From contig JAHBWA010000058.1 of NCBI GenBank assembly GCA_019637195.1, forward strand, positions 1 through 52,777: a stretch of 52,777 nucleotides of DNA, read 5' to 3'. Within the stretch, counting starts at the first letter, position 1; every line of letters starts with the position of its first letter. The notes under the pieces were generated by a model. That model worked only from the letters and a program-made list of their open reading frames with translations. It was not told the origin of the DNA and ran no database searches. This document shows positions 26,422 through 35,773 of this stretch, one piece after another. The stretch is from Labilithrix sp. GTDB lineage: Bacteria > Myxococcota_A > Polyangia > Polyangiales > Polyangiaceae. A program made the position numbers and the translations under genes.

Positions 26422-27759
26422 ATGACACCACCCGCTGATTCACCGAGCGTCCCGTCGAAAGTGGTTCCACCTGCGCCCGGATCGTCGCGCACGATCATCG
26501 TCAAGGAGTACGACTTCTTCAAGGTCGTCCAGGACTACCTCGAGCGCGCGTCGCGCACGCTCGATCTCGCCGACTTCGTCCGCGCGATCCTGAGCCAGCC
26601 GAAGAACGAGCTGATCATCAACTTCCCCGTGAAGATGGATAGCGGTGAGGTCCGCCTCTTCAAGGGCTACCGCGTCCAGCACAACAACCTGCTCGGGCCG
26701 TTCAAGGGCGGCATGCGCTACCACCCGTCGGTCACGCTCGACGACGTCAAGGCGCTCGCGGCGATGATGACCTGGAAGTGCGCGCTCATGCGCGTCCCGT
26801 TCGGCGGCGGCAAGGGCGGCATCAAGTTCGACCCGCACTCGGTCACGAAGAACGAGCTGCAGAAGATCACGCGTCGCTTCACGCACGCGCTCGGCGAGAA
26901 CATCGGACCCGAGTACGACATCCCCGCGCCCGACGTCGGCACGAACAGCCAGACGATGGCGTGGATGATGGACACGTACTCGAACATGGTCGGCGCCGCG
27001 AACAAGCAGAGCGTCAAGGGCGTGGTCACCGGCAAGCCGGTCGCGTCCGGCGGCACGCTCGGCCGCGCGAAGGCCACCGGGCAGGGCGCCGTCTTCTGCG
27101 TGATCGAGTGGGCGAAGGAGAAGGGCTTCGAGCTCGAAGGCTCGACGATGAGCGTGCAGGGCTTCGGCAACGTCGGCTCGCACCTCGCTGTCATCCTCTC
27201 GCGCCTCGGCGTCTCGACGATCGCCGTCGGCGATCACACCGGCTACCTCCTGAACCCGGAGGGCTTCAACGCGCACAAGCTGCAGGACTGGGTCGAGACC
27301 CACGGATCGATCGCGGGCTACCCCGGCGGCAAGGCGATCACGCGCGAGGAGTTCTTCAAGACGAAGGCCGACATCTTCGCGCCGTGCGCGCTGGAGAACC
27401 AGATCGGCGAGACCGAGGCGAAGAACCTCGACTGCAAGGTCATCGTCGAGGGCGCGAACGGCCCGACCAACCCGGCCGGAGAGCGCATCCTCCTCGAGCG
27501 CGGCATCGAGATCATCCCCGACGTCCTCGCCAACTCCGGCGGCGTCACCGTCAGCTACTACGAGTGGGTCCAGAACAAGCGCTCCGAGAGCTGGACCGAG
27601 GAAGAGGTCGACGCCAAGCTCGAGAAGGCGATGACCCGCGCCTACCGTGAGGTCGCCGACTTCGCGCGCCAGCACAAGGTCGACCGTCGCATCGGCGCGT
27701 ACGGCCTGGCGCTCCAGCGCATCGAGGCGGTCTACAAGGAGCGCGAGATCTTCCCGTAA
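26422..27759 (+). CDS. gdhA: Glutamate dehydrogenase (Glu/Leu/Phe/Val dehydrogenase family)
   Basis: Catalyses reversible oxidative deamination of glutamate to 2-oxoglutarate. Conserved parts: GPFKGGMRYHP (about residues 93-103, substrate-binding Lys), VPFGGGKGGIKFDP (about 125-138, catalytic Lys), IPAPDVGTNSQTMAWMMD, a Rossmann fold VQGFGNVGSHLAVI (about 245-258), and VEGANGPTNPAG. The length of 445 fits the hexameric short type. The Lys/Asp pattern marks it as a Glu rather than Leu/Phe enzyme, although cofactor preference (NAD or NADP) is not certain. An N-terminal extension of about 20 Pro/Ser-rich residues precedes the domain. It is flanked upstream by a 210-bp gap with an inverted repeat. 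Confidence 0.92.
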   Translation: MTPPADSPSVPSKVVPPAPGSSRTIIVKEYDFFKVVQDYLERASRTLDLADFVRAILSQPKNELIINFPVKMDSGEVRLFKGYRVQHNNLLGPFKGGMRYHPSVTLDDVKALAAMMTWKCALMRVPFGGGKGGIKFDPHSVTKNELQKITRRFTHALGENIGPEYDIPAPDVGTNSQTMAWMMDTYSNMVGAANKQSVKGVVTGKPVASGGTLGRAKATGQGAVFCVIEWAKEKGFELEGSTMSVQGFGNVGSHLAVILSRLGVSTIAVGDHTGYLLNPEGFNAHKLQDWVETHGSIAGYPGGKAITREEFFKTKADIFAPCALENQIGETEAKNLDCKVIVEGANGPTNPAGERILLERGIEIIPDVLANSGGVTVSYYEWVQNKRSESWTEEEVDAKLEKAMTRAYREVADFARQHKVDRRIGAYGLALQRIEAVYKEREIFP

Positions 27760-27776
27760 GGACGTTTCGTCGCGGG

Positions 27777-27801
27777 GGCGCGCGCTGCGCGCGCGCGCGC
27801 C
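27777..27801 (+). terminator. GC-rich hairpin after the glutamate dehydrogenase gene
   Basis: Arms GGCGCGCGC and GCGCGCGCC flank a 7-nt loop, 17 bp after the stop codon. There is no T tract, so it would be an imperfect intrinsic terminator. The alternating GC run could also adopt Z-DNA. It lies at the edge of the frameshift-rich stretch, so exact bases may be unreliable. Confidence 0.35.
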
Positions 27802-27828
27802 GCGCCTGCGCGTCGTAGAATGGCGCGA

Positions 27829-29145
27829 TGAGCGGGCCCGCGTCGATGCCTCCGACCCGGAAAGAGCGGTCGGCGGAGCCACGACGAGGCCTCGCCGGAA
27901 ACGCTGCGCGCTCCGCCGCCGGGGCTGCCGCCGGATCGGGGAAATCGTCGCAGGACGCTACGTGGAAGCGCGTCGTCGGCCTCCGGCGGGATGGCGCACG
28001 TGCTCGCGGCGCGTCGTTGAGCTCGGCCACGCCGTCGCGCTCAAGGTGCTCGAGCCCGCGTTCAGAGGCCGACGCCGGCGCGAGCGCGCTTCGCGCGGGA
28101 AGCGCGCGATGGCGGCGCTGTCGGTAAGCACACCGTGCGCGTCCACGACGTCGGCGCGCTCGCGACGGGAGCTGCCGTTCATGGTGATGGAGCTCCTCGA
28201 CGGGAGCGACCTCGGCGCGGTCTGGCCGAGCGCGGTCCGTTGCCGTTCGACGAGGCGTGCGCCTACGTCGAGCAGGCGTGCAGGCCGTCGACGAAGCGCA
28301 CGAGGCCGGGGCCATCCATCGCGACCTCAAGCCCCAGAACCTCTTCCTCGCGCGCGTTACGACGGTCCACCCCTCGTGCGCGTGCTCGACTTCGGGGATC
28401 GCCCGCGCGATCGGCGGGCCGATGGGCAAGCTCAGACGCTCACGCGCGTAGGCGACGTCGTCAGGACGCTCTCGTACATGGCATGACAAATCAAAAATTC
28501 GAGCTCGGTCGATCGGCGCGCCAAACGTCTGGCGCTCGGGGCGTGTCTCCTACCGCCTCGTCAGCGGCAACGTCCGTTCGTCGCGAGCCCCGAGCCCGCC
28601 CTCATCGAGGCGATCCTCGGCGCCCGCCGACGCCGATCACAGACATCGGCCCGACGTTCCGGCGGTCCTCGTCAGCGTGATCCTCCGCTGCCTGCGCAAG
28701 GCTCCCCGAAGGCGCTTCCCCACGCGCCAGCTGAGGAGCGCGTCGCCGGAGCGCGCGGATCATGGCCGTCGAGCCGTTCCGCGGGCAGCCGAGCCGTCCG
28801 CGCGGCGCTGGCGCGAAGGCGCGCCAGGCGATCGCGCTCCGCGCGCCGCTCCTGCCTGCACCTGCTCCTGCTCACTGCTCCTACTCCCGAGCCCGAGCCC
28901 GCGCCCGCGCCGCGCCCGCGCCCGCGCCCGCGCCCGCTCCGCTCCGCTCCCGCTCGCTCTCGCTCCCGCGCCCGCACGTGCGGCCGTGGCCGTCGGCGCG
29001 CGTCTCCGTCGCCGTCACTTCCGTCGAACGCCCCCGCGCGCGCCGTGCCGGCGCAGCGGACCTCGCGGGTCGCGCTCGTCCTCATCGCCCTCGCGGTCGC
29101 GGCGCTGGTCTTCCTCGGCAGGGCTTCGTGCTCCTCGTCGATTGA
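27829..29145 (+). pseudogene. Ser/Thr protein kinase gene, multiply frameshifted
   Basis: No single frame is intact, but kinase motifs occur in order across all three frames: GEIVAGRYV, VELGHAVALKVLEP (beta-3 Lys), VRVHDVGALATGA, PFMVMELLDGSDLGAV, FDEACAYVEQAC, HRDLKPQN (about 28317-28340), VRVLDFG (about 28382-28396), SGIARAIGGPMGKL and TLTRVGDVV..TLSYMA. The frame changes at least seven times in about 700 bp. Later parts encode the kinase C-lobe (ILRCLRKAP), a Pro/Ala-rich stalk and one TM segment (RVALVLIALAVAALVFLG, about 29062-29115). Each slip can be repaired by adding about one base, so the underlying gene is probably an ordinary membrane-anchored myxobacterial kinase. As given it cannot be translated. 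The start ATG (27829) is plausible; the end at 29145 is approximate. Confidence 0.75.
28887..28985 (+). repeat. CCCGCG/CCCGAG hexamer tract in the frameshifted kinase
   Basis: A run of short GC-rich units (ccgagc, ccgcgc, ccgctc) covering about 100 bp, corresponding to a Pro/Ala or Pro-rich stalk between kinase domain and membrane segment. The sequence in this area is unreliable. Confidence 0.6.
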
Positions 29146-29261
29146 CGACCGGGGAGCTGCGATCGCGTCCGCGCTCCGCGTCGTTCGCGCCCGCGCGCCT
29201 CGCGCACGGCTTCTCGGCCATCCGCCTGTATCGGCGGGGAGAGACGAGGTGGGATCTACGC

Positions 29262-30090
29262 ATGCCCTACGCGGACGCGGCTCGGCCGCCTTTCTACGAG
29301 GAGCGCGCGGCGGGCGGCGGGGCGCCGGCGCGATCCGGCGATCTCGTCTCCACGGCCTGCGTTCTTCGACGGGGGATGTGGCGCGGGCAGGTCGAGCCGC
29401 TCGCGGCGCTCGAGCGCGTCGTCGTCCTCGGCGGCCCCCGGCCACGGCCAGAGCGAGCCCGCCGCGCTGTGCTCGAGGGCACGCCGACGCGCTCTACGGC
29501 GCCTTCAGCGGGATCGGCATCCGCCGCGCGATCGTCGTCGGCCTGTCGTGGGGCGGCATGGTCGCGATGCGCCTCGCCCTCCAGCACCCGGCGAGGGTCG
29601 CCGGGCTCAACGCTCCTCGACTTTTACCAGCGCCGAGGTCGACGCGCTTGCGAAGCGCGTGAGAAGTACCGCGCGTTCATCGCGATGCACCGCCGCGTCG
29701 GGTTCCGTACGCGCTCTTCGACAAAGAGGCTTTCGCGCCGCTGATGACGGCGCCCACGCACCGGAGAACCCCGAGCTGCTCGCCGCGACCTACCGCCGGA
29801 CGATGGGCTTCGAGCGCGGCGGCCTCTCGCGCGCAACGTCGCCGTCGTCGTCCACCGCAGAACGTGCTCCCCAGGCTTCCCGCGCGTCCGGCGTGCCTAC
29901 GCTCGTCGTCTGCGGGCGCGAGGATCAGTCGGCGCCGCCCGAGCGGAGCGAAGGTGATCGCCCTGAGCGATCCCCGGCGCGAAGCTCGCGCTGAATCGAC
30001 GGCGTCAGGCACATGTCCGCGCTCGAATCCGACGCGGTCAACGCGCACCTCGTCCCGTTCGTCCGGCGCTGCATCGACCGATCGCGCTGA
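29262..30090 (+). pseudogene. Alpha/beta-hydrolase gene, multiply frameshifted
   Basis: The ATG at 29262 (MPYADAARPPFYEE) follows GGGGAGAGACGAGG. Fold-defining pieces appear in order but in different frames: FYEERAAG, MWRGQVEPLAALERVVVL, then a GHGQSEP-like element, ALYGAFSGIGIRRAIVVGLS, the nucleophile elbow GLSWGGMVAMRLALQHPARV (about 29535-29600), AAFRRTMGF-like and FERGG segments, PTLVVCGREDQSAPPERS (acid loop) and a final MSAL (His replaced or out of frame), ending RRCIDRSR with stop at 30088-30090. This is the order of a typical hydrolase of about 275 residues. The substrate is unknown. Damage is of the same kind as in the neighbouring genes. Confidence 0.7.
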
Positions 30091-30093
30091 CGT

Positions 30094-30986
30094 CGATCAG
30101 TGTCCGTGCGACGCCGGCGATGGCTCCGCGGAACCACGTGCGCAGGATCCGCACGATCGCGCTCGTGCCACACGAGCGAGATGTCGAACCCTGGGAGATC
30201 GAGCTCGCGCGGGGGCGAGGACGCGAAGCGGACGGAGGCGCGAGCGCCGCGCGGCTTGCCGCTCCGCGGCGTGAGGACCACGTCCGTCTTCTCGACGAGG
30301 AAGGGAGCCACGAGGAAGTGGGGGACCTCGACCGCGATGCGCCGGCGCTCACCGAGCTTCGCGGGCGCGGTGTCGACGATGCTGCCGCGTTCGCCGCGCG
30401 GCGTGATCAGCGCGTGTGGAAGTGAGAGGAAAGCGCTCGAGCGAGAGCCGCCGGCCCACCGCCGGGTGGTCGTGCGCACCACGCAGACGAAGCGCTCGCT
30501 GAGGAGGCTGCGCGAGCGCTCCCCGCTCGGTGTCTCCCAGGCGGGCCGGGCGACGTCGACCCGGCCTCGTCGGGTCCTCCACCCCGCGCCCGACGATCGG
30601 GCGGAGCTTCACGACGACGTTCGGCGCCTCGCGCCACACGCGCGCGAGCACGGCGGGCATCAGCACGGCTCGACGTAGTCGGTCGTCGCCACGCGGAAGG
30701 TCCGGCTCGAGCGCGCGCGGGATCGAACGCGCTCCGGGGGCGAGGGCCTCGAAGGCTCACCCAGCACGCGCTCGAGCGTGGCTCAGCCAGCTCGGCGGCG
30801 CCTTGCGGTCAGCGTCATGCCCGCGCGCGTGGACGAGGAGCGGATCGCCGAGGACGGCGCGGAGCCGCTGCGCGGCGTGGCTCATCGCGGGCTGCGTGAG
30901 ACCGACGCGCGCGCCGCGCGCGTGACGTGGCGCTCGGCGAGGAGCGCGCGAATACGGGAGTTGAGGTCGAGGCGCTCGAGATGCAC
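30094..30986 (-). pseudogene. LysR-family transcriptional regulator, multiply frameshifted
   Basis: From a GTG at 30986 the minus strand reads VHLERLDLNSRIRALLAERH. In another frame it continues VGLTQPAMSHAAQRLRAVLG and DPLLVHARG, the classic LysR winged HTH. The effector domain follows in pieces: MPAVLARVWREAPNVVVKLR, GRGVEDPTR, DHPAVGRRLSLERF, LPHALITPRGERGSIVDTA, RIAVEVPHFLVAPFLVEKTD, DLPGFDISLVWHERDRADPA and GAIAGVARTLI. Restored length would be about 300 residues, normal for the family. It is convergent with the hydrolase gene and upstream (in its own direction) of nothing else intact. The 3' limit is approximate. Confidence 0.75.
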
Positions 30987-31085
30987 CTCTGCATGGGAGC
31001 GTAAGGGGGCGTCCCCAGTGCTGTCGACTGGTCGGGGGAGATCCGGGCACGGGCACAGGCACGGGCACGGAGCACGCGGAGGGCG

Positions 31086-31133
31086 GACGAGACGAGACGA
31101 GACGAGACGAGACGAGACGAGACGAGACGAGAC
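31086..31133. repeat. GACGA pentanucleotide microsatellite
   Basis: Nine perfect consecutive copies of GACGA (31086-31130), then degenerate copies. It lies between the LysR gene and the end of the cytochrome gene, both on the minus strand. No coding role is apparent. Copy number is likely to be slippage-prone. Confidence 0.9.
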
Positions 31134-31167
31134 AAGGGCAGACGAACGAGACAGACGGAAGACACGG

Positions 31168-33157
31168 TCAGAGCGATTCGGGTATGTGACGAGATCGTTC
31201 AGCTGCGCCGTCGTGAGATCGCTGGTGTGCCCGTGCTCCTCGCCGCCGCCCACCGCCGAGGAAAAAGCGATCGAGGAGCGTCGCTGCCCGGCAAATCGTG
31301 GAGGTACGGCGCGCGCGCAGCGCGAGGCCGAAGGAGCGGGGACCTGGAATGTTCCGCCGGTCCCACGTCGACGCTCTCGTTGTTCGTCAGCTTCGCGCCA
31401 GGTGGCACCCGCTGCAGCCGACCGCCGCGCTCTGAGGAAGCGTCGCCGCGGGATCGCGCGGCGGTGTCGGTGGGCGGAAGACGACGGGGCGCCGGAATGC
31501 TACCTGACCAGTGATCGAGGGCCTTCGTCTGCGTCTCGTCGAGTTCGGCCCAGCCATCCTCTTAGCGAACGTCGGTCGCGAAGGTCGCGATCGCCGGCAC
31601 GTCGCCGCTCCAGTGGTACGGCGCGGTCCCCTGGGCGTTCATGAAGCGTCTGGGTCCGGCGAGCGCCGCTGAAGCACCAGACGCGTCCGTCGTCGGCGCC
31701 GCCGGGATGGCGGGACACGCAGGCGATGTTTCCTCCGGTGTTGCTGTGGAAGATCGCGTGGCCGGTGTCTTCCCGCGTCTCGCCGCCAGCGGGATGGTCT
31801 CCCAGTCGCCGTCCGGGTTCGAGCTCGCCGATGGTCTGCAGGTGCAGCTCGGCCGGCTCGCGACTCAAGACCACGACGGAGTCGTCCGGTCGGAACGCGA
31901 CGGCGACGGCCTGTCCTGGCGCCTTGCCCTTGGGGTGGAACCTCAGGCCCTGGAACACGCAGCCTTCGGCGGGCCGAGCGCGACGATCTGGACCTGCGGC
32001 AGCGCAGCGGTGTGACCGTTGCCGGCGGCGACCACCGCCCAGTAGCGGCCGGTCGGCGACGTCACGACGTCGACGAGAGGGCGACCGCGGCACCGATGAG
32101 GCGTACGGCGTCCGGGTCGCCCGTCGAGCCGTTCGGCTCCGAATCAGTGAGCGTCGTCTCGACGGTCCCTCCGCACGGGCCGACGGCCGCGTAGCCGCTC
32201 GGGCATTGACGTTGACCTCCGAGGCTCGCGCCATCTGGTGGACGACGACGGCGCCGCCGGATCCCGACGGCACCATCCGCCACGCCACGAACGGCTCGGT
32301 GCGCTCGCTGAGCGGCCCGGCAGCGGCCTCACCGCGCGAGAGACGAACGCGCCGTGGACTTTGCGAATGCGCAGGACCTCCGGCGCTGCGCAGCCGGCTG
32401 ACGAGGAGGCTGTCGCCGGCGATCACGTCGCAGATCACGGTCGACGCGCGAGCACGCTGGGCGCGCCTGCGGGTTGGGTCGGCATCGAGACGATCTCGCC
32501 GCCGGTGCACGCGACGTAGAAGGCGTGCTCGCGTGCGTGCCGAGCGGAGCCGGACACGGCGCGGCGCGCCACGACGGTCGCCGAGGCCACCGTGTCGATC
32601 GTCGCGATCGCTCCTCTGCGATCGAGCACGACGTGCGCGATTCCGGACCGTCGGTGACGATCACCCCGGCTCGTCACCCGCGCGGAAACGACGGAGCGAG
32701 CTTTCTTGGTCACGGGATCGACGATGACGACGCGGTCCCGGTCGGGATCCGTCGCGTAGGCGATGTTGCCGCCCGAGAGCACGGGCTCGCTCACTCCGAG
32801 CGCCGGCGGCGCGATGCGTCCGGGAGACCGTGGCCCCGAAGCTCGGTTGGAACAAGCTGGGCCTCCACTCGGCGGAGGGGCTCAGGGAGGAGCGGGGCTC
32901 CGGTTTCGGTCGAGAACCCCTGCGACGGGTCGGGCTCGTACGACGGCGACGCTGGCGGTGACGAGTCGCACGCGAGCGATGACGGCGGCGAGGACGAAGG
33001 AGCGGGACAATCGCGCGGCAGCGGGCACTGGCTCACCTGGCTGGGTCTGGAGGGCATCCGGCAATGTCCGGCGGCCCCGGCTTCCGTCACGCGGCGGCGC
33101 CGGTTCCGCGCGCCGCGCGCTCGCGACACAGGGCATCCCCGAGGTCAGGAAACGCAC
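31168..33157 (-). pseudogene. Beta-propeller/di-haem cytochrome c (MauG-like) protein, multiply frameshifted
   Basis: Pieces on the minus strand, in order: a Ser/Pro-rich lipoprotein-like start (MRFLTSGMPCVAS), YVTN-type propeller strands (NIAYATDPDRDRVVIVDPVT, IAHVVLDRRGAIATIDTVAS, FYVACTGGEIVSMP, AAGNGHTAALPQV), LRFHPKGKAPGQAVAVAFRP, DTGHAIFHSNTGGNIACVSR, a second haem site CSGCH (about 31416-31430), LTNNESVDVG, APYLHD and EEHGHTSDLTTAQLNDLV. With one base restored the C-terminus becomes TYLESL followed by TGA at 31168-31170, the family's usual ending. This is the pattern of secreted myxobacterial propeller-cytochrome proteins related to MauG/cytochrome c peroxidase. The first haem motif reads CVSRH rather than CxxCH (31707-31721). 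As given there is no intact frame. Confidence 0.72.
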
Positions 33158-33222
33158 GGACGGCGCTTCCGGGTGGAGCGGGGCGAGCGTTGCCTCGCTG
33201 CGACGCGTGGGCCAGGCGCTGA

Positions 33223-33237
33223 ATGCATGATGTGCAT
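33223..33237. promoter_or_regulatory. LysR-type operator-like dyad
   Basis: ATGCATGATGTGCAT has 5-bp inverted arms and contains a T-N11-A core (33224-33236), the LysR box form. It lies in the 180-bp gap between the divergent cytochrome and NmrA-like genes, next to AT-rich sequence (TTAACTATGA). A LysR gene is 2.2 kb away. Binding is inferred only. Confidence 0.35.
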
Positions 33238-33336
33238 GTTAACTATGACGAGGAACATCGATTGGGCGAATGACGTGTCACGCTTATTCCTTCTCCTCGT
33301 GGCGGGCAGGGCGCTCGCCTCGAGAAGAGGTCAGTC

Positions 33337-34233
33337 ATGTTCGTCGTCGCCGGGGTCACTGGGAATACGGGTTCCATCGTCACGAGACGCTCCTCGCCGC
33401 CGGCAAGAGCGTCCGCGTGCTCGTGCGCGACGCCGCGAAGGGCGCGCCGTGGCAGGCGCGGGAGCGGAAGGTCCGCGTCCTCGCGTCGCTGTCGACGACT
33501 CGGCCGCGCTCGCGGAGGAGCGCTCGAGGGGGCGAGGCGCGTACCTGCCTTCTCGCCGCCGAGCATGGGCGCAGCGGACTTCCTCGCCCGGGCATCGCGC
33601 GCGACCGTCGGCGCGCTCGCGGCGATCAGGCGGGCCGCGTGCCGCACGTCGTCTTCCTCATCGTCGGTCGGCGGTCAGCAGACGAGCGCGACGGGGCCGA
33701 TCGCACCGTTCACTATGGCGAGCGGCGCCTCGCGGAGACGGGCGCGAAGCTCACCTTCGTGCGCGCGGCCTACTTCCTCGAGAACTGGGCCGCCGTCGCC
33801 GCGGCGGCGAAGGGCGGCAAGCTCCCGACGTTCCTCCCGGCGGATCTCGTCATCCCGATGGTCGCCACGCGCGACATCGGCGCGGTCGCGGCGAAGGCGC
33901 TGCTCGACAGGCCGCCGCTTCGAGATCGACGTCATCGAGCTGTCGGGTGCGAAGGACCTCTCCCCGAGACGGCCGCGATCTTCCGGGCGGCTCGTCGGCC
34001 GGAGCGTCGGGCGGAGAGGCCGCTCGACGCGGTCGTCCCCACGTTCACGAGCTTCGGCGCGTCGGCCTCGGTCGCGGCCTCTTCCGGGAGATGTACGAGG
34101 ATCGCGCGCGGCACCGTCGCGTGGGAGGAGCCCGAAGGCGCGCGCGGTGCGGGCACGGCCGATCGAGAGCGTCCTTCGCGCGTTCGTGGCGCAGACGGAC
34201 CGTGCGCCAGGACCGTCCGTGGGCCGAGCATGA
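33337..34233 (+). pseudogene. NmrA-like NAD(P)-binding protein gene, multiply frameshifted
   Basis: From the ATG at 33337 (preceded by AGAAGAGG) the protein starts MFVVAGVTGNTGSIV, a Rossmann nucleotide-binding loop of the GxTGxxG type. It continues in other frames: LLAAGKSVRVLVRDAAKGAP, LEGARRV, PHVVFLIVGRR, VHYGERRLAETGAKLTFVRA, AYFLENWAAVAAAAKGGKLP, VIPMVATRDIGAVAAKALLD, FEIDVIELSGAKDLSP and IESVLRAFVA. This is the order of an NmrA/QorB-like atypical short-chain dehydrogenase of about 290 residues. Such proteins are quinone or NADP sensors/reductases. As given it needs several single-base insertions to be read. Confidence 0.75.
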
Positions 34234-34267
34234 TTCCCGGATCATGCTCGGTCATCGAGAGTGGAAC

Positions 34268-35483
34268 TCAGGCCTGGCGGCGGCGCGCTTCTCGCGACGA
34301 GGGACGCAGCGACTGTCACGAGCCGACGAGCGAGGCGTCGCTGGTGCTGCCGCCGGTGCTCGAGCAACAACGGTCGCCTTCTTCTTGCCGGCGAGACCAC
34401 TCGTCGGTCGCCTCAGTGAGATCCCTGTCGGCGCTGCTGCTGCCCTTCGAGCGCGAGCCGCTCGCGCGGCGGCGGGCGTTCGTGGCCGGAGGCGCGTTGC
34501 CCTGCGAGGGATGTCGTCGTCGTCCGCGCCCGCCTTGTCGTCGGCGGCCGAGTCACCCTTCGGTGCTTCGTCGCCGTGCCGGATCAGGCTCAGGGATCGG
34601 CCTGGGGCGCGCCCGCGTGGCGTTCGGCGCAGGCGGGATCCGCCGCGGGCTATAATCGTCCTCGCCGCCCTGGTTTCCGTCGTTGCCGCCGTTGTTCGGA
34701 TCCTCGTCGGCGGGTCGGGCTGCTCGGCCTCGAGCACGTCGCCCTGACCTTCGCCGGGGACGTCGTTACCGACCACGCCGTAGCCGTCGCGTCGGCGAAG
34801 CGACCCCACACCTGATAGTGGAGGCTGGCGCGCTGACGCCCTTCCTGCCGCCGCCGGCCTCGCCGACCCGGCGTGTACGTGTAGAGTGCAGCCGTCGCGG
34901 CGTTCACGGGGACGATCTCGACCTTGTCCTGCGTGAGCTTCTCCTCGCCCATCTTCCAGCCGCTGGCCGTTCCGTTGGACGTAAGCGCGCGGTCCATCGA
35001 GCGGCTCCAGGGTGCCCGCGGCGCGCTCGGCCTGGTTGGCGAAGCCCTCGTACTTGGACGAGCACACCGGGCTGTGGGGGCGTCCGCAGCCGGAAGATCG
35101 AGATCGGCTCCGCGGAGCGCGTTCTTCTTGTAGATGAGGCTCTGCTCCATCTGGAGGCGCGGACGAGAGGCTCGAGGGTTGATCCATTGCTTCTCCGGAG
35201 GCGTCGTGCATGATCTCGGCGGCGCTCTTGCCGTTCTCCTCGTACGTCGCGAGGACGGAGGCGTGGCCCCAGGGCGTCTTGTCGAGGAAGGCCTGGATGT
35301 CACGGCGCTCATCGCCTTCGTGTCGCGGAGGGCGACGTCCGTGAGGACCGAGAGTTCTTGTCGAACTCCGCCTGCTTCACGCTCGCGCGGTCACCGCCGA
35401 CTTCCTCCTCCGGCGCGCTGGAGCGCGCAGCGAGCGTCGTCGCGACCACCATCAGCAACCCCGAACAACCACCTGGCTCCCAT
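34268..35483 (-). pseudogene. Secreted lysozyme-like protein with probable MYXO-CTERM, multiply frameshifted
   Basis: A signal peptide is readable from the ATG at 35483 after one slip (MGARWLFG, then LLMVVATTLAARSSA). Downstream pieces are TPWGHASVL, NGKSAAEIMHDAS, LQMEQSLIYKKN (about 35120-35150), PHSPVCSSKYEGFANQAERA (about 35010-35055), RALTSNGTASGWKMGEEKLT and NAATAALYTYTP. This order (an LxxLQxEQSLI helix, CP..C..KYxGFxNQ, then a TAALYxYTP motif) resembles a lysozyme-like family of secreted cell-wall hydrolases. After an acidic Asn/Gly/Asp stretch the end reads CSSTGGSTSDASLVG, a hydrophobic stretch and an Arg-rich end, consistent with a MYXO-CTERM surface-sorting signal. The stop at 34268-34270 is inferred from frame repair. 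Confidence 0.6.
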
Positions 35484-35525
35484 GCGATGGTGTAGGTGCT
35501 ACATGTGCCACGTCGGTCCAGCCGG

Positions 35526-35539
35526 AATTTTCGAAAATT
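35526..35539. promoter_or_regulatory. Perfect 14-bp palindrome AATTTTCGAAAATT
   Basis: An AT-rich perfect palindrome in the 290-bp gap between the divergent lysozyme-like and FHA-AAA+ regulator genes, 43 bp upstream of the former. Such a sequence is very rare by chance at this GC content. It is a strong candidate operator, perhaps for the adjacent regulator. Confidence 0.45.
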
Positions 35540-35773
35540 GACGGATCTGGATGTAGGGAAACGGGGGATCAAGAGGGAGGGTTTGATCCACAGGGTCGCC
35601 CAGGGCAGAACATCCCAATCGGTCCCCCGGCAGGGGTGTTGTCTGGGTAGCAACATGCGCGATTTGCGCAACCCTCCGCCATCTGCGGTCCGCGCGGGCG
35701 GGTTACGCGGGCTGCAATGCCTTCCAGAAGCGGAGGGTAGCGCCATCATGACATTCGCAGTACTTACGGGAGG

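Noticed and set aside
30757..31165. Short plus- and minus-strand frames over the GACGA microsatellite
   Set aside because: They are low-complexity translations (Arg/Asp or Ser/Arg/Leu/Val repeats), not genes.
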